A model generated the notes under the pieces. That model made no database searches, had not been told where the DNA came from, and saw only the letters and a list, made by a program, of their open reading frames with translations. A program made the translations under genes and the position numbers. A stretch of 64,000 nucleotides of DNA from contig CM064495.1 in assembly GCA_032716605.1 (NCBI GenBank), positions 40,303,903 to 40,367,902 of the forward strand. The letters run 5' to 3'. Source of the DNA: Paralithodes platypus (lineage: Eukaryota; Arthropoda; Malacostraca; Decapoda; Lithodidae). Shown here one piece after another: positions 34,251-45,253 of the stretch; positions within the stretch are counted from its first letter, which is position 1; each line of letters starts with the position of its first letter.

Positions 34251-34716
34251 TGTGTTGGGGTGAGGTAGGGGTTGATGGTAGTTGTGTGATATTTTAGGAG
34301 TGGTGATAATAAGTATGAAGATGATGATGGTGTTATATTACCTTTATATGGCTGACCCTTAGGGTTTTATGTGTCCTATCAAATATGTGACGTTGATGAG
34401 GTATTAGTAATATTTATGGTGAGGAGGATGTTAATGGCATGGTGATATAGAGGAGGCAAGTATGTGGTAGTGATGGTGATGGTGATAGTGAATGATGAAC
34501 GGTAGTGGTTGTTAATTTAGTGATGATTATGTTGATGGGAGGTTCAATCTCTACACAAGAGTTAAGGACAGCAAGAACAGATAATCATTGATGGAAATTA
34601 TATCACAGATACATTGAGTATTCAATCTGGTAGCTGTTGGGTGAGTGTTTGTTCTGAAAATTTTATGGTGTGGGAATTTGTGAATACACATAATTTGTAT
34701 ACCAAATTCAAACTGT
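34251..34716. other. G/T-rich degenerate and unassigned DNA
   Basis: GATGATGGTG-like simple sequence to about 34540, then unassigned. Confidence 0.45.
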
Positions 34717-35043
34717 TTAAGGGGGGGATCTCCACTTGAGGGATTTTTTTCTTGACCCCTTTCTCCCTCATGTTTAGCCCCATTACTTTTGATATTATAA
34801 AACGTTTGCCCCATTAGTTTAGCGATTTTAAGAACTTTCACCCCATATTAAGACCTTTCGTGCAATTCAGGTGTCGATTTTATCCTGGCGAGCGATAGCG
34901 AGCCTGTAATTTAAGAGGAACCGGCCTTCGGCCGGGAAATTTTTCTACCGAAAAATGTACAAATTTATCTTGAAAGGGGGTCAAGGAGGTGTAATTTCAA
35001 GCTTGATGGAAGTCTAGGAAACACACTAAAAACCTCCCCTTAA
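34717..35043 (-). mobile_element. TTAA-1 element
   Basis: TTAAGGGGGGGATCTCCACT at the left and AAACCTCCCCTTAA at the right. Carries CTCCCTCATGTTTAGCCCC, GGCGAGCGATAGCGAGCC, the hairpin CCGGCC-TTC-GGCCGG (34921-34935) and TTTTTCTACCGAAAAATG. One of the best-preserved copies. Confidence 0.92.
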
Positions 35044-35339
35044 GCTAATTATACAACACTATATATAACATAATAAAGGTCCTTACATATTAGCATCTAA
35101 AATCTGCCACATAGTGGACATTGATTAATTTGCATTTCATTTTACAAAGTGGCCAATATATTTCTAAACCCATCAGGAAATACTAAACGAGGCTCCCCCG
35201 ACGTGTCTTCCCTTAAAAGCCTCCTCCAGTGTGATCCTAGTGACGGGAGCGCTGATTATCCGTCTGGGGTATGCGCACAGTCACCTCACGGGTTAATTCA
35301 ATTTTCATACGAGGGGCGCTGCTGGGGGTGGTGAGGGAG
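35044..35339. other. Unassigned with GC-rich patch
   Basis: Around 35190-35330 there is CpG-rich non-repetitive sequence (GTGACGGGAGCGCTGATTAT, ACGAGGGGCGCTGCTGG). Candidate conserved non-coding element; no ORF of note. Confidence 0.4.
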
Positions 35340-36170
35340 TTTGAAGGGGGGAGAATAGGTTTGGAATGAAGGGGTAGAAAGTTGTGATTGAGCGGTATGA
35401 GGTTGGAATTGAGGGTTGGGAAGTTGAGATTGATAAGTGCATGTTCAATTCCATTTTTTGATCGCTATATATATGGACTGTTACAGACAATCTAATAATA
35501 TTGCCAGGGCCGATCAATGTAATATCAAAATCCTTATTGTTTTACCTGTTGATCTTGAATGGTGCCGTTGAACAAATGTAAGCTTTTAAATGAGCTCAAC
35601 AAGCAAAAGTGCCACATTTCAAGTCACTTATCAAATCGAACACAAAATCCGCATGGTTGAACTCGCCTATTGAGGGGAGAGGTGGGATTGGGATTGAACT
35701 CTGGGGGTGTAAATGAAGGGTAGGGGGAGGTTTCTGGGATTGGGAATGAAGGATGGAAAATATATATGTTAGGTTTGGGAATGTTGGAGATGTGAAGGAA
35801 GGAGTGGAGGAAGATTAGGAAAAGTGTTCATTAGAAGGGTGTCTGCCTAGGGTGGAGAGACGGTTGGAGGTGGTAGTAATGAGGGGCGGTGGTTTGGAAT
35901 TGAGGAGGGTAGGGGTTAGAATTGAGGGGGGGGGTGAGAATTGAGGGGTGGGTTTGGGGGTTGAGGGGTTGGATTTTAGGGTTGAGTGGTTAAGGGGTGG
36001 GTTTTGGGGTTGAGGGGTGGTTTGGGTGTGGAGGTTGAGGGGTGGGTTTGGGGGTTGAGGGGTGTGTTTGGGGGTAGAGGAGTGGGTTTTGGAGATTGAG
36101 GGGATGGGGTTTAGAGTTGAGGGGTTAAGGGGTGGGTTTGGGGGTTGAGGAGTAGGGGTTGGAGTGTGGG
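35340..36170. repeat. G-rich degenerate minisatellite
   Basis: From about 35870 a roughly 20-bp unit GGGGTGGGTTTGGGGGTTGA repeats with variation. The left part is a looser GGGATTGG-type sequence. Confidence 0.7.
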
Positions 36171-36960
36171 AGTGTTAAATTAATTGAGGGTGGTGGTGGG
36201 GTTAGTGCTGGATTAAGTGAGGGTGGGGTGAGGCGAGGCAAGGACGTAGTGGCAGAACAGATGGTGTGTATGAGAGAGGGGTGAGGGCGGGGTGATTGGA
36301 AAGTAAAGGAAGCTGTAGGGTGGAATGATGAGGGAGGTGTGACAGTGTTTTGCATACGTGTGTGTTTGTGCGTGTCTGTGAAGAGAGAGAGAGAGTGAGA
36401 GTGTGTATGTGTGTGAATATTTATACGTGTATTTGCATCATCGAAGATAAATGTAAAAGACACATGCAGGGCCAGGAACTGTACCACATGAATTATTAGC
36501 TATATAATAATTCTAATAAATAAAACGTTACATTCACTTGTGAACATAGTCACTTGACAGTGTCTAGGTGCGGCGCATTAGTTGTTGAACTTGACCAAGA
36601 GAATAAAAATGTGCTCCCCAAACAGTACAGCTTGGCAGTCTCCTCACACCCGAAGCCACTGTTCACCTAGCAATAACTAGGAATTTGAGTTGTTGAATGT
36701 TTGTGATGTTCTACTTTGGTAACCTGGATCATATGGAGTGACCCCTGTGTACCAGGCTGGGTAACTCCACCACCACTCCACCACAGCTTTCAGAGGGATA
36801 AGACACGGAATAGAGTGCAGCGGCAAGGCACAGCATCGGGTAAGCCTCCTGTATTTAGATTATCTATTGATATTTTGATAAAGATTACATCATACATACA
36901 CGATTACAAATTAGCAATGCAGCATTTACAGTAAACAATACAGCACTATGTTTATTGGAA
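36171..36960. other. Unassigned DNA
   Basis: Short GA and TG tracts near 36380-36410. A 72-codon ORF at 36716-36934 has no recognisable domain. Confidence 0.4.
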
Positions 36961-36975
36961 AGCACATATGTATAT

Positions 36976-37046
36976 ATGTGTGTGTGTGTGTGTGTGTACG
37001 TGAGAGAGAGAGAGAGAGAGAGAATGTGAGAGTGAGAGAGAGAGCT
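36976..37046. repeat. (TG)n(GA)n microsatellite
   Basis: TG to about 36998, then GA with interruptions to 37046. Confidence 0.93.
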
Positions 37047-37140
37047 AAACCAACAAACCAACAACTCGTCGAATCACATCACCAGAACCGTTCCTATACT
37101 ATATATATTTTTTCCCTTCTCCTCCTTAAGTTGGGCACGG

Positions 37141-37170
37141 GGGAGGAAGGGGGGGGGGGGGGGAGGGGGG
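37141..37170. repeat. poly-G-rich run
   Basis: Near-continuous G run with single A interruptions. Confidence 0.85.
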
Positions 37171-37199
37171 GCTGGAGACGCACTTACGGTGGATTTCCC

Positions 37200-37620
37200 A
37201 GAAGGCTAAGAGTTGTTTCCAGACTACGTGACCTTCCGGGAAACTCTTTACTTTGGGGGGGACTCTTTACTGGGCTCTTTGGGTGATTTGATCGGACTCT
37301 TAAATTTTATTCTGGGGAACTCGAATTACTCTTACATTGGACCTTTTATTCGCCTCTTTGAGGCGACTCTTGTGGGACTCTCAAATATGACTCTTACTTG
37401 GAACTCTGCTCTGGTGTCTTTGTGATTTGTTGAGATACTTATGGGACTCTTGAACCAATTAGAATCTTTACTTGGAGACTATTTACTGGACTCTTTGTGA
37501 TTTATTGACGGTCTCATAGGGCTTGTATAGACAAACGAATTTCTTTCTTTTGGGACTCTTTACTGGGTTTATTGTGACTTGTTGGGACTCTTAATATTTT
37601 CTAGGGGCCTCTCTGTATTG
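37200..37620. repeat. Degenerate repeat, unit about 40 bp
   Basis: Variants of GGGACTCTTTACTGGGCTCT followed by TTTGTGATTTGTTGGGACTC recur about 10 times with strong divergence. Confidence 0.68.
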
Positions 37621-37761
37621 GTATCCTTGTTACTTGTGGAAACTCGTATTGGGAAGTACTGCCACCTCAAGTGTCGGGAAACACGTGGAATTACATTGAT
37701 TCCTCCTTATCTCCCTTGGTGGCTTGTTGATATAAGCTGTCTCTTTGTTATGAAGTACATT

Positions 37762-37766
37762 ACACA

Positions 37767-37830
<64 letters not shown>
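37762..37830. repeat. (CA)n microsatellite
   Basis: CA tract that ends exactly where the SINE homology starts. Confidence 0.96.
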
Positions 37831-37832
<2 letters not shown>

Positions 37833-38143
37833 GTACAAGGCGAGATGGGTATCATATGGTTCACCTAAGCTGATGGCTACCTAAGCCTTCGGGCGAGACG
37901 GTACCGTCTATAGTGAGAATGGTACCATACAGATCCACCCTAAGCCTTCGTTTCCGATGTCGCCAATTGGCTAAAATACAGACTACACACACATCCACAG
38001 CCATTCCAACGGTACATAAAACACTTAACATGCATTTCACGCAATACATTCCCAGTTAAGGAGGCGCGATAATAATGAGCTTAGCTCGCATTGCGTGTAT
38101 TCCCCTTGACGAACAAGTAACTGAGTAACACACACAATCACAC
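37831..38143 (+). mobile_element. Family V SINE, 5'-truncated
   Basis: Begins TGGTACAAGGCGAGATGGGT, matching the copy at 25297 from about 25482 onward, and ends AACTGAGTAACACACAC. It keeps the 3' hairpin ATGAGC-TTA-GCTC. The tRNA-like head is missing and the breakpoint abuts (CA)n. Confidence 0.92.
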
Positions 38144-38184
38144 ACACTTCACTCTGGGGTCGCCGAGTTGAGAGCCAGGTTAGT

Positions 38185-38278
<94 letters not shown>
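38185..38278. repeat. (CT)n microsatellite
   Basis: CT tract interrupted once by an A near 38249. Confidence 0.95.
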
Positions 38279-38859
<581 letters not shown>

Positions 38860-38935
38860 CTTAGACCTCCATCAAGCTTAAGAAATTTCCCCAAAGACAC
38901 CATTTTTAGATAAATTTGGCCCGGCGAGTGGAGGG
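38860..38935 (+). mobile_element. TTAA-1 fragment
   Basis: Has TTAGACCTCCATCAAGCTTA and AGATAAATTTGGCCCGGCGAG with a deletion removing the hairpins. Confidence 0.75.
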
Positions 38936-39271
38936 TGTAGAGGGTGTAACACCTTTGTTCGGCTCTTCAGTTTTATTATTATTTCTTATTATTATTTCTT
39001 TGGGGACATTATTTATTGACTTGGTATTTGTTCTATGTCAACCACATGTTAAATATCTTACGAGACTATAGCTAACCCCATTCCATTTTAAACACTGTGT
39101 CTATATACTGTATATATACAGTATATGCTAGCACCAGTTGTATGCAACTTGGTTGAGCCCGAGAACTTTCAGTCTTCTACTGTACATCTCACTTCTCCGC
39201 TGGTTCTTCCTCTGTCCAATTGCTCTTCTTTCCTACTTTACTCCAGCCATCTGGTTTGGTAAATGAATACT
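38936..39271. other. Unassigned DNA
   Basis: AT-rich, no feature recognised. Confidence 0.4.
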
Positions 39272-39607
39272 TTAAGGGGAGGTTTTTAGTTGATTCCCTA
39301 GACTTCCATCAAACTTAAAAATACTCCCCCTTGACCCCCTTTCAAGATAAATTTGTACATTTTTCTGTAAAAAAAAATCCCGGCCGAAGGCCGGTTCCCC
39401 TTAAATTACAGGCTCACTATCGCTCACCAGGAAAATATCGACACCTAAATGGCACGAATGGTCTTAAAATTGACAGAAATGGGGCAAGGGGTCTTAAAAT
39501 CGCCAAACTAATGGGGCGAACGTCTTAAAATCTCAAAAGCAATGGGGCTAAACATGAGGGAGAGGGGGGTCCAGAAAAAAATCCTTCAGGTGGATATCTC
39601 CCCTTAA
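39272..39607 (+). mobile_element. TTAA-1 element
   Basis: 336-bp copy with TTAAGGGGAGGTTTTTAG and GGATATCTCCCCTTAA ends (10-bp inverted terminus TTAAGGGGAG). Contains CCCTAGACTTCCATCAA, hairpin CCGGCC-GAA-GGCCGG, a mutated GCTCACTATCGCTCACC and ATGGGGCTAAACATGAGGG. Confidence 0.93.
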
Positions 39608-39611
39608 GTCT

Positions 39612-39735
39612 TCCATACGGGTTCAATAAGTCCCGGGTTCGAATATCCATGTATCAATGTGTATATATTATTGGGATGGATTATTGCCCGAGAGAGAGAG
39701 AGTAAGTTAGAATATAGAAGAAAAAAACATAAAAA
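39612..39735 (+). mobile_element. Family B SINE with R1-type tail, partial
   Basis: GTCCCGGGTTCGAATATCC is the B-box end of the head, then ATGTATCAATG and ATATTATTGGGATGGA as at 6660-6710. It then joins TTGCCCGAGAG and GTAAGTTAGAATATAG plus an A-rich tail, the 3' end of retroposon R1. The A box is lost. Confidence 0.75.
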
Positions 39736-40327
39736 AATACTAATTACTAATTATATGAAATTAATTTACAAATATATGGGGACCTGTCTCAACCTACGCT
39801 ACTGGTACTATCTAGCTATATATCTATCTATCTATCTATCTATCTATATGCTCAGGCCCAATCCCCACTTTTCCATTTTTTTTATTTTTTTTTCCTTTAT
39901 TTTATTATTATTATTTTTTGTTTTTGTTTTTTTTCCTTGGGGGTGGCCGACTCGAGACAGAGCAAGAACAAGAAAACACAAAACACAACACAAAACAGCG
40001 AACAAACACAGACAATACACAAAATTCACACACATCTATGTCACCCAGGAGAATACCCAATAGTGGTACTACCACTATTATATTATACTATGTTTTACCC
40101 AAACAACCACCATTATTACCACAGCTAAATTTTAAAGGTTTAATATTATTACTGTCATTGCCACAACACAGCTAAAATTAATGGTGTCACTTTTCGATAT
40201 CATAATTATCCAATACTATAAATATTTTTAACCTGGCAAATTTGCACTATCTCGCTTTGTTCTAAAAACTCTACTTCAAGCTGATTGGCTGATGGTAATG
40301 TGTCTGATGTCATTGTTATGTGTATGA
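39736..40327. other. Unassigned with (ATCT)n and T-rich runs
   Basis: (ATCT)n at about 39815-39847 and T-rich simple sequence at 39870-39935. A 134-codon ORF has no domain. Confidence 0.45.
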
Positions 40328-40400
40328 AGGGGACAAAACGCAAAGCTCCCTGTAACAAGTGTCTCCCCAAAAATGTGAAAGAGTGATATTGGCAGAAACA
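40328..40400 (-). mobile_element. Diverged LINE 3'-UTR fragment
   Basis: AGGGGACAAAACGCAAAGCT and AAGTGTCTCCCC match the hairpin region of the LINE 3' UTR at 57360-57410, followed by GTGAAAGAGTGATATTGGCA. The outer stem is still pairable (GACA/TGTC, GGG/CCC). Confidence 0.6.
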
Positions 40401-40411
40401 AATGCAAGAAG

Positions 40412-40446
40412 TATACTACCTACTTATTTGGAACAGGGTATAGTGC
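40412..40446. mobile_element. Single end of hairpin element HP-5
   Basis: CTACTTATTTGGAACAGGGT then ATAGT matches the right end of the element at 59241-59457. No partner end was found nearby. Confidence 0.6.
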
Positions 40447-40535
40447 CTTATTATAATAGTAGTAATATCGAATACCACACTACGCCCAATATCATAAGCG
40501 AGTTCTATACATACGGTTTCATAAATTTTCTTCAT

Positions 40536-40852
40536 TTAAGGGGTTTTTTTCTGGGCCCCCTTCTCCCTCATGTTTATCCCCGTTAATTTTGAGATTTATT
40601 TTTTTTTTGTCCCATTAGTTTGGCGATTTTAAGAACTTTCGCCCCATTTCTGTCAATGTTAAGACCTTTCTTGCCATTTAGGTGTCGATTTTTTTCCTGG
40701 CGAGCGATAGCGAGCCTGAAATTTTGGAGATACCAGTCATCGGCTGGGACATTTTTCTACCGAAAAATGTACACATTTATCTCGAAGAGGGGTCTTGGGG
40801 GCGTTTTTTAAAGCTTGATGGAGGTCTAGAGAGCAAAATAAAACTTGATTAA
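40536..40852 (-). mobile_element. TTAA-1 element, right end altered
   Basis: TTAAGGGGTTTTTTTCTGGG at the left. Interior has CTCCCTCATGTTTATCCCC, GGCGAGCGATAGCGAGCC, hairpin CCAGTC-ATC-GGCTGG (40733-40747) and TTTTTCTACCGAAAAATG. The right terminus reads TTAAGGGG rather than CCCCTTAA, so that end is rearranged or inverted. Confidence 0.85.
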
Positions 40853-40986
40853 GGGGTAATTTTCTTGGAATCACACTTACTGAACTTGAAGGGTGCTTTG
40901 ATATGTTACTGAATATAGGCCTACCATCCCTGTCGACACCAACTCGGGAGTATTTAGGAAACCCCCCAACGTCACTGTGATTATGT

Positions 40987-41200
40987 TAACCCCTTCTATA
41001 CCGGCGACGTCTGTTTATATTACTCTGGCTATTATTAGACGATTTTATTCAGTTTAAAAAGGGCCTCCAGCAATTAACAGGCTTCGAACAATCTTACTTA
41101 ACCCTTTTGACTACCACAGATCCGTCCTATACTGCACACAATCGTCTAAATATACCTAGACAAAAAATACAAAATACGTTGCCGGTAATGGAAGGGTTAA
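40987..41200 (+). mobile_element. TTAA-2 element
   Basis: Left end TTAACCCCTTCTATACCGGC and right end GCCGGTAATGGAAGGGTTAA form an inverted repeat of about 25 bp. Interior has GGCTATTATTAGACGATTTT and CCACAGATCCGTCCTA. Its last TTAA is the first TTAA of the next element. Confidence 0.9.
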
Positions 41201-41522
41201 GGGGAGGTATTTAGTTTGTTCCCTAGACCTCCATCAAGCTTAAAATTACACCCCCTTGAGTCCCTTTCAAGATAAATTTGTACATTTTTCGGTAGAAAAA
41301 TGTCCCGGCCAAAGGCCGGTTCCTCTTAAATTACAGGCTCGCTATCGCTCGCCAGGATAAAATCGACACCTGAATTGCACGAAAGGTCTTAATATGGGGT
41401 GAAAGTTCTTAAAATCGCTAAACTAATGGGGCAAACGTTTTATAATATCAAAAGCAATGGGGCTAAACATGAGGGAGAAAGGGGTCAAGAAAAAAATCCT
41501 TCAAGTGGAGATCTCTCCTTAA
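41197..41522 (+). mobile_element. TTAA-1 element abutting TTAA-2
   Basis: TTAAGGGGAGGTATTTAG at the left and AGATCTCTCCTTAA at the right. Contains CCCTAGACCTCCATCAAGC, hairpin CCGGCC-AAA-GGCCGG, GGCTCGCTATCGCTCGCC and GGGGCTAAACATGAGGG. Confidence 0.92.
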
Positions 41523-41562
41523 TGGAACGGAGGGAGCGACACACTTCAGTCTGTATGTTAAT

Positions 41563-41781
41563 GACCACTTGCGAGTTTCGGGGTATGAAGAAGTTGGAGC
41601 TGTAAACATCGATAATTAGCTACATTATCAGCTAAGATATGATTATGGAGAATATAGAAATACATAAAATACAATTCAGTTAACTTTCTTTCCATTACAA
41701 GATCACACAATGTTTGTACTTCTGCTATATATCTATGGTTACGACTCCACCTTCCTTATAGCCCGAAATTCGCAAGTAGTA
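41563..41781 (+). mobile_element. Hairpin element HP-4
   Basis: Long inverted ends: GACCACTTGCGAGTTTCGGG with GAAGTTGGAGCTGTAAACAT on the left and reverse complements (CACCTTCCTTATAGCCCGAA, TTCGCAAGTAGT) on the right, about 55 bp each. A second copy is at 49481-49699. Interior is non-coding. Confidence 0.85.
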
Positions 41782-42056
41782 TATTGTAGCATGTATAAAG
41801 TGCAGCCATCTATTGCCAAGTGAACATAGCAACATTTTCAATACTTGATTATCTCGTGTAGTTAGCAACAGACAATCTCACGTACGGTACCGGAATGCCA
41901 CTAATACACGTACTGTATACATTTGAAATATCTCGTGAACTTAGACATAGACAACCCCATGTATTCCACTATTACACATATGCAATTGAAAACTAAATGT
42001 TGAATGAAATCGGCTGGTGGTTAATAGAATGATTGAATATAGATATCGTTGAATCT

Positions 42057-42060
<4 letters not shown>
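41782..42060. other. Unassigned DNA
   Basis: AT-rich, no feature recognised. Confidence 0.4.
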
Positions 42061-42088
<28 letters not shown>

Positions 42089-42106
42089 CCTCTCCCCCTC
42101 TCTCTT

Positions 42107-42176
<70 letters not shown>

Positions 42177-42426
42177 GCTCGCTCGCTCGCTCTCTTTCTC
42201 TCTCTCTCTCTCCCCCTGGCAATTATATTAAGTCAGAATCATTCACTTCCAATCGCTTCGACACCCACGCCCACTTTAACACGCCCTCGCGCGCGCTCTC
42301 TCTCTCTCTAACTCATAACTTGCCATATATCTTTCCTGAATTTTAACGTAGCCTCATTTTTTTCTTTCACACTGACCTCTCTCTCTCTATCTATCTATCT
42401 ATCTATCTACATCTATCTATCTATCT
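42061..42426. repeat. Compound (CT)n, (CTCG)n and (CTAT)n microsatellites
   Basis: CT with CCC and TTT interruptions at 42068-42213, GCTC units near 42175-42190, and CTAT at 42388-42426. Confidence 0.92.
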
Positions 42427-42950
42427 AATATATTTATATAATTAAGAGCGAGAGAGAGAGAGATAATTGTGTAATGTTAGAAACATCTATTATTGCAACA
42501 CATTTTTATACGAATGTGTTATGTGTAGAATCCCAAAAATGTACAGCTTCCTAAGTTGTGTTACTAGTAATTCTCTTAAAATGTTATAATATTATAGTTG
42601 TTTTCAGAAGACGATACTTTATCAAACCTCCTTAATGATCACTCAGATTTTAGGAATAATATGTAACGAAATACGTGGTTAATTATGAACACTTGGCGTT
42701 GATATGATGTATAGACCTAGTACTTTCATATTTGCCATTAATTAAAGAGAAATCACCTACGAATTTACGTTTTCCTCTAGGTAAAAAAACAAAACAAAAA
42801 TATTGTAATATAATATAAAATATAAAATAGACCATAGCTTTGTTACATTGTACAGTATTTGTTCTATATTAATGTTAATATACAAGATAATGAATACTGT
42901 AAAAATGTGAGGAAATTCTCACTATAGATGGGGTTTGCTCTCCCAGTGTT
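42427..42950. other. Unassigned AT-rich DNA
   Basis: No feature recognised. Confidence 0.45.
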
Positions 42951-45125
42951 GCCAAAAGCCAATACCCTGTCTCAGTCAATGTCCCTCCCTCCCTCTCCCC
43001 CCTCTCTTTACTCTCTCTCTCTCTCTCTCTCATATCCTTGGCTCTACCTATTCTTCCCATTTCTCTTCCTTATACTTATTTTGATCTATTCCCTCTATCC
43101 ATCATGTTTTATTTATTTCCTTGTGTACCTGTATGCACAATCATTCTTTCCTTCGTTCCTTCTTTGTTATTGTACTCCTCTATCAGTATCTGCTTCCCAT
43201 TTTCTTTCTGTATCTTTAACTCTTCCCTCTGTCCTCCATTTTCTCTCTGTATCTTCAACCCATTTTCTCTCTGTATTTTATCCCATTTTCTCTCTGTATC
43301 ATAAACCCTTCCCTATGTCTTCCATTTTATCTTTGCATCTTCATCCCATTTTCTCTTTGTATCTTTAACCCTTCCATCTGTCCTCCATGTTTTTTGTAAC
43401 TGTATCTTCATCCCATTTTGTTATCGTATCTTCATCCCATTTTCTCTCAGTATCTTCATCTCATTTTCTCTCTGTATCTTCATCCCATTTTATCTCTACC
43501 TTCAACCCATTTTATCTCTACCTTCAACCCATTTTCTCTCTGTATCTTCATCCCTTCCCTGTCCTCCATTTTCTGTCTGTATCTTCTTCTTGTTGACCTG
43601 CACCCATACGTCATTCCTTCCTGTCCTTATTCTTTTATTCTTGATACTGCTCTAACCCATTTGACTATATTGTATTTCTTGTTTTCCAATAGATCTTCCT
43701 CCTCGCTTCCTTCGTTCTGTTCTCTTTTCCTCAGTCTCTCTTCTCGCCTCCTTTATTTTGCCTTTCCCCCTGTTCCTTTCATCTCCCTTTATCTCTTGAC
43801 TGTCTCTTCCGCTTCTCGTCTCCTATAGTTTGTCCTTCCCCCTGTCCCTTTCATCTCCCTTTATCTCTTGACTGTCTCTTCCGCTTCTCGTCTCCTATAG
43901 TTTGTCCTTCCCCCTGTTCCTTTCCTCTCCTTTTATCTCTTTCCTCTCTGTTCCTCTTCTCGCCTCCTTTATTTTGTCTTTCCCCCTGTTCCTTTCCTAC
44001 ATTTTTTCTCTCCCCTCTCTGATCCTAGTATTGACTCCTTCATTTCCTCTTTCTCAACTTTTTTTTTTTAAATTTCCCAGTTATCATTCCCGATCCTTTT
44101 CCTTCGCTTTGTTCTCGCCTCTCAATTGTGTGTCCTCTCCATCCCTTCCCTCACTTCCTTGCTCTTCTTTCTGTTATCTCTATCTTCCTCCTTTTTTCTT
44201 TCTTTCTTCTATTCGTGTCTTCCTCTTTTCTTTTATTTCTCCTCTTCCTTTTTTATTATTTTCTTCCTCCTCTCGTCCTGTTCTATTCTTTTATTCTTCC
44301 TCTCATACTCTTTTGCTTTCCTCTCAATTCCTTCTTCTCCTCCCTGTCTTCACTCCACGCCTTCCTTCTCTTCCTGGTCTCCCCTCCTAAGGTTTACAGC
44401 CTTAATTTATCACCAACTTCATGCCCCTGTCTCTCTTCCTTCACTCCCCCCCCCCCCCTTCTCTTCCTTCTCCCCCCCCCCCCCTATCCTCCTCCTCCTT
44501 CCTCTCGTACCTTCCCCTGTCTCTCTTCCTTCACTCCCCCCCCCCTATCCTCCTCCTCCTTCCTCTCGTACCTTTCCCTGTCTCTCTTCCTTCACCTCCC
44601 TCCCCCCTTATCCTCCTCCTCCTCTTCCTTCACCTCCCTCCCCTCCTCCTCCTCCTTCACCTCTCCCTCCTTCTCCTCATCCTCTTCCTTCACCTCCCCC
44701 TCTTCCTTCACCCCGTCCCCTCCCCCCTCCCCCCGCTCCTTTCCCTTGTCTCTCTTCTTTCACCTTACTCCTCATCCTCCTTCCTCTACTTCCCCCTTGT
44801 CTCTCTTCCTTCATCTTCCTCCTTCCCCTCCTCCTTACCCTACCTCTCCCACCTACCCTCGTCTCTTTTCTTTCACTTCCTTTCCCACCTTCCCTGCCCC
44901 CTCCATTCCCCCTCTCCTCTTCCTTAACCTCTACTTTTATTCCCCTCTTCCTTCCTCCTCCTACTCTTCCACCCTTTACCCTCTCCCCTCCTATCCATTC
45001 TTCCGTGCTCTCCTTCTATACTCCCCTCCTTTAGCCTACCTTTCCTTGTCTTTCCTTTATCCTCCTTTCACTTCCACCCTCCTCTTTCCTTTCAGTCACC
45101 CCCTTCCCTCCTCCTCCTCTCATCT
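42951..45125. repeat. 2.2-kb polypyrimidine tract with internal minisatellites
   Basis: The plus strand is nearly all C and T. It contains about a dozen copies of a 24-bp unit CCCATTTTCTCTCTGTATCT (43225-43560), a roughly 72-bp repeat with CTCCCTTTATCTCTTGACTG (about 43750-43980) and repeated CTCTCTTCCTTCACTCCCCC blocks (44420-44640). Ser/Leu/Pro/Phe ORFs up to 367 codons overlap in several frames and are compositional. Confidence 0.9.
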
Positions 45126-45164
45126 TCAAAATGTACTCAGACTTAAAAATATACTCGCTCTCTC

Positions 45165-45253
45165 CAGTGTTGCCAGCATCGCACAAGGAGTCAGAAAAAA
45201 CGGTATCGACCAAGGGGGCGGACAGTCGTAGGAAGCATAAACTGGCAACACTG
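45165..45253. mobile_element. Possible short inverted-repeat element
   Basis: CCAGTGTTGCCAG at the left is matched by CTGGCAACACTG at the right across about 89 bp. No clear target duplication is seen. CCAGTGTTGCCA also occurs alone near 42945. Confidence 0.4.

Noticed and set aside
44126..45231. 302- and 367-codon overlapping ORFs
   Set aside because: They lie in a polypyrimidine tract; several frames are open at once and the peptides are Ser/Leu/Pro/Phe runs. This reflects absence of stops in C/T-rich DNA, not selection.
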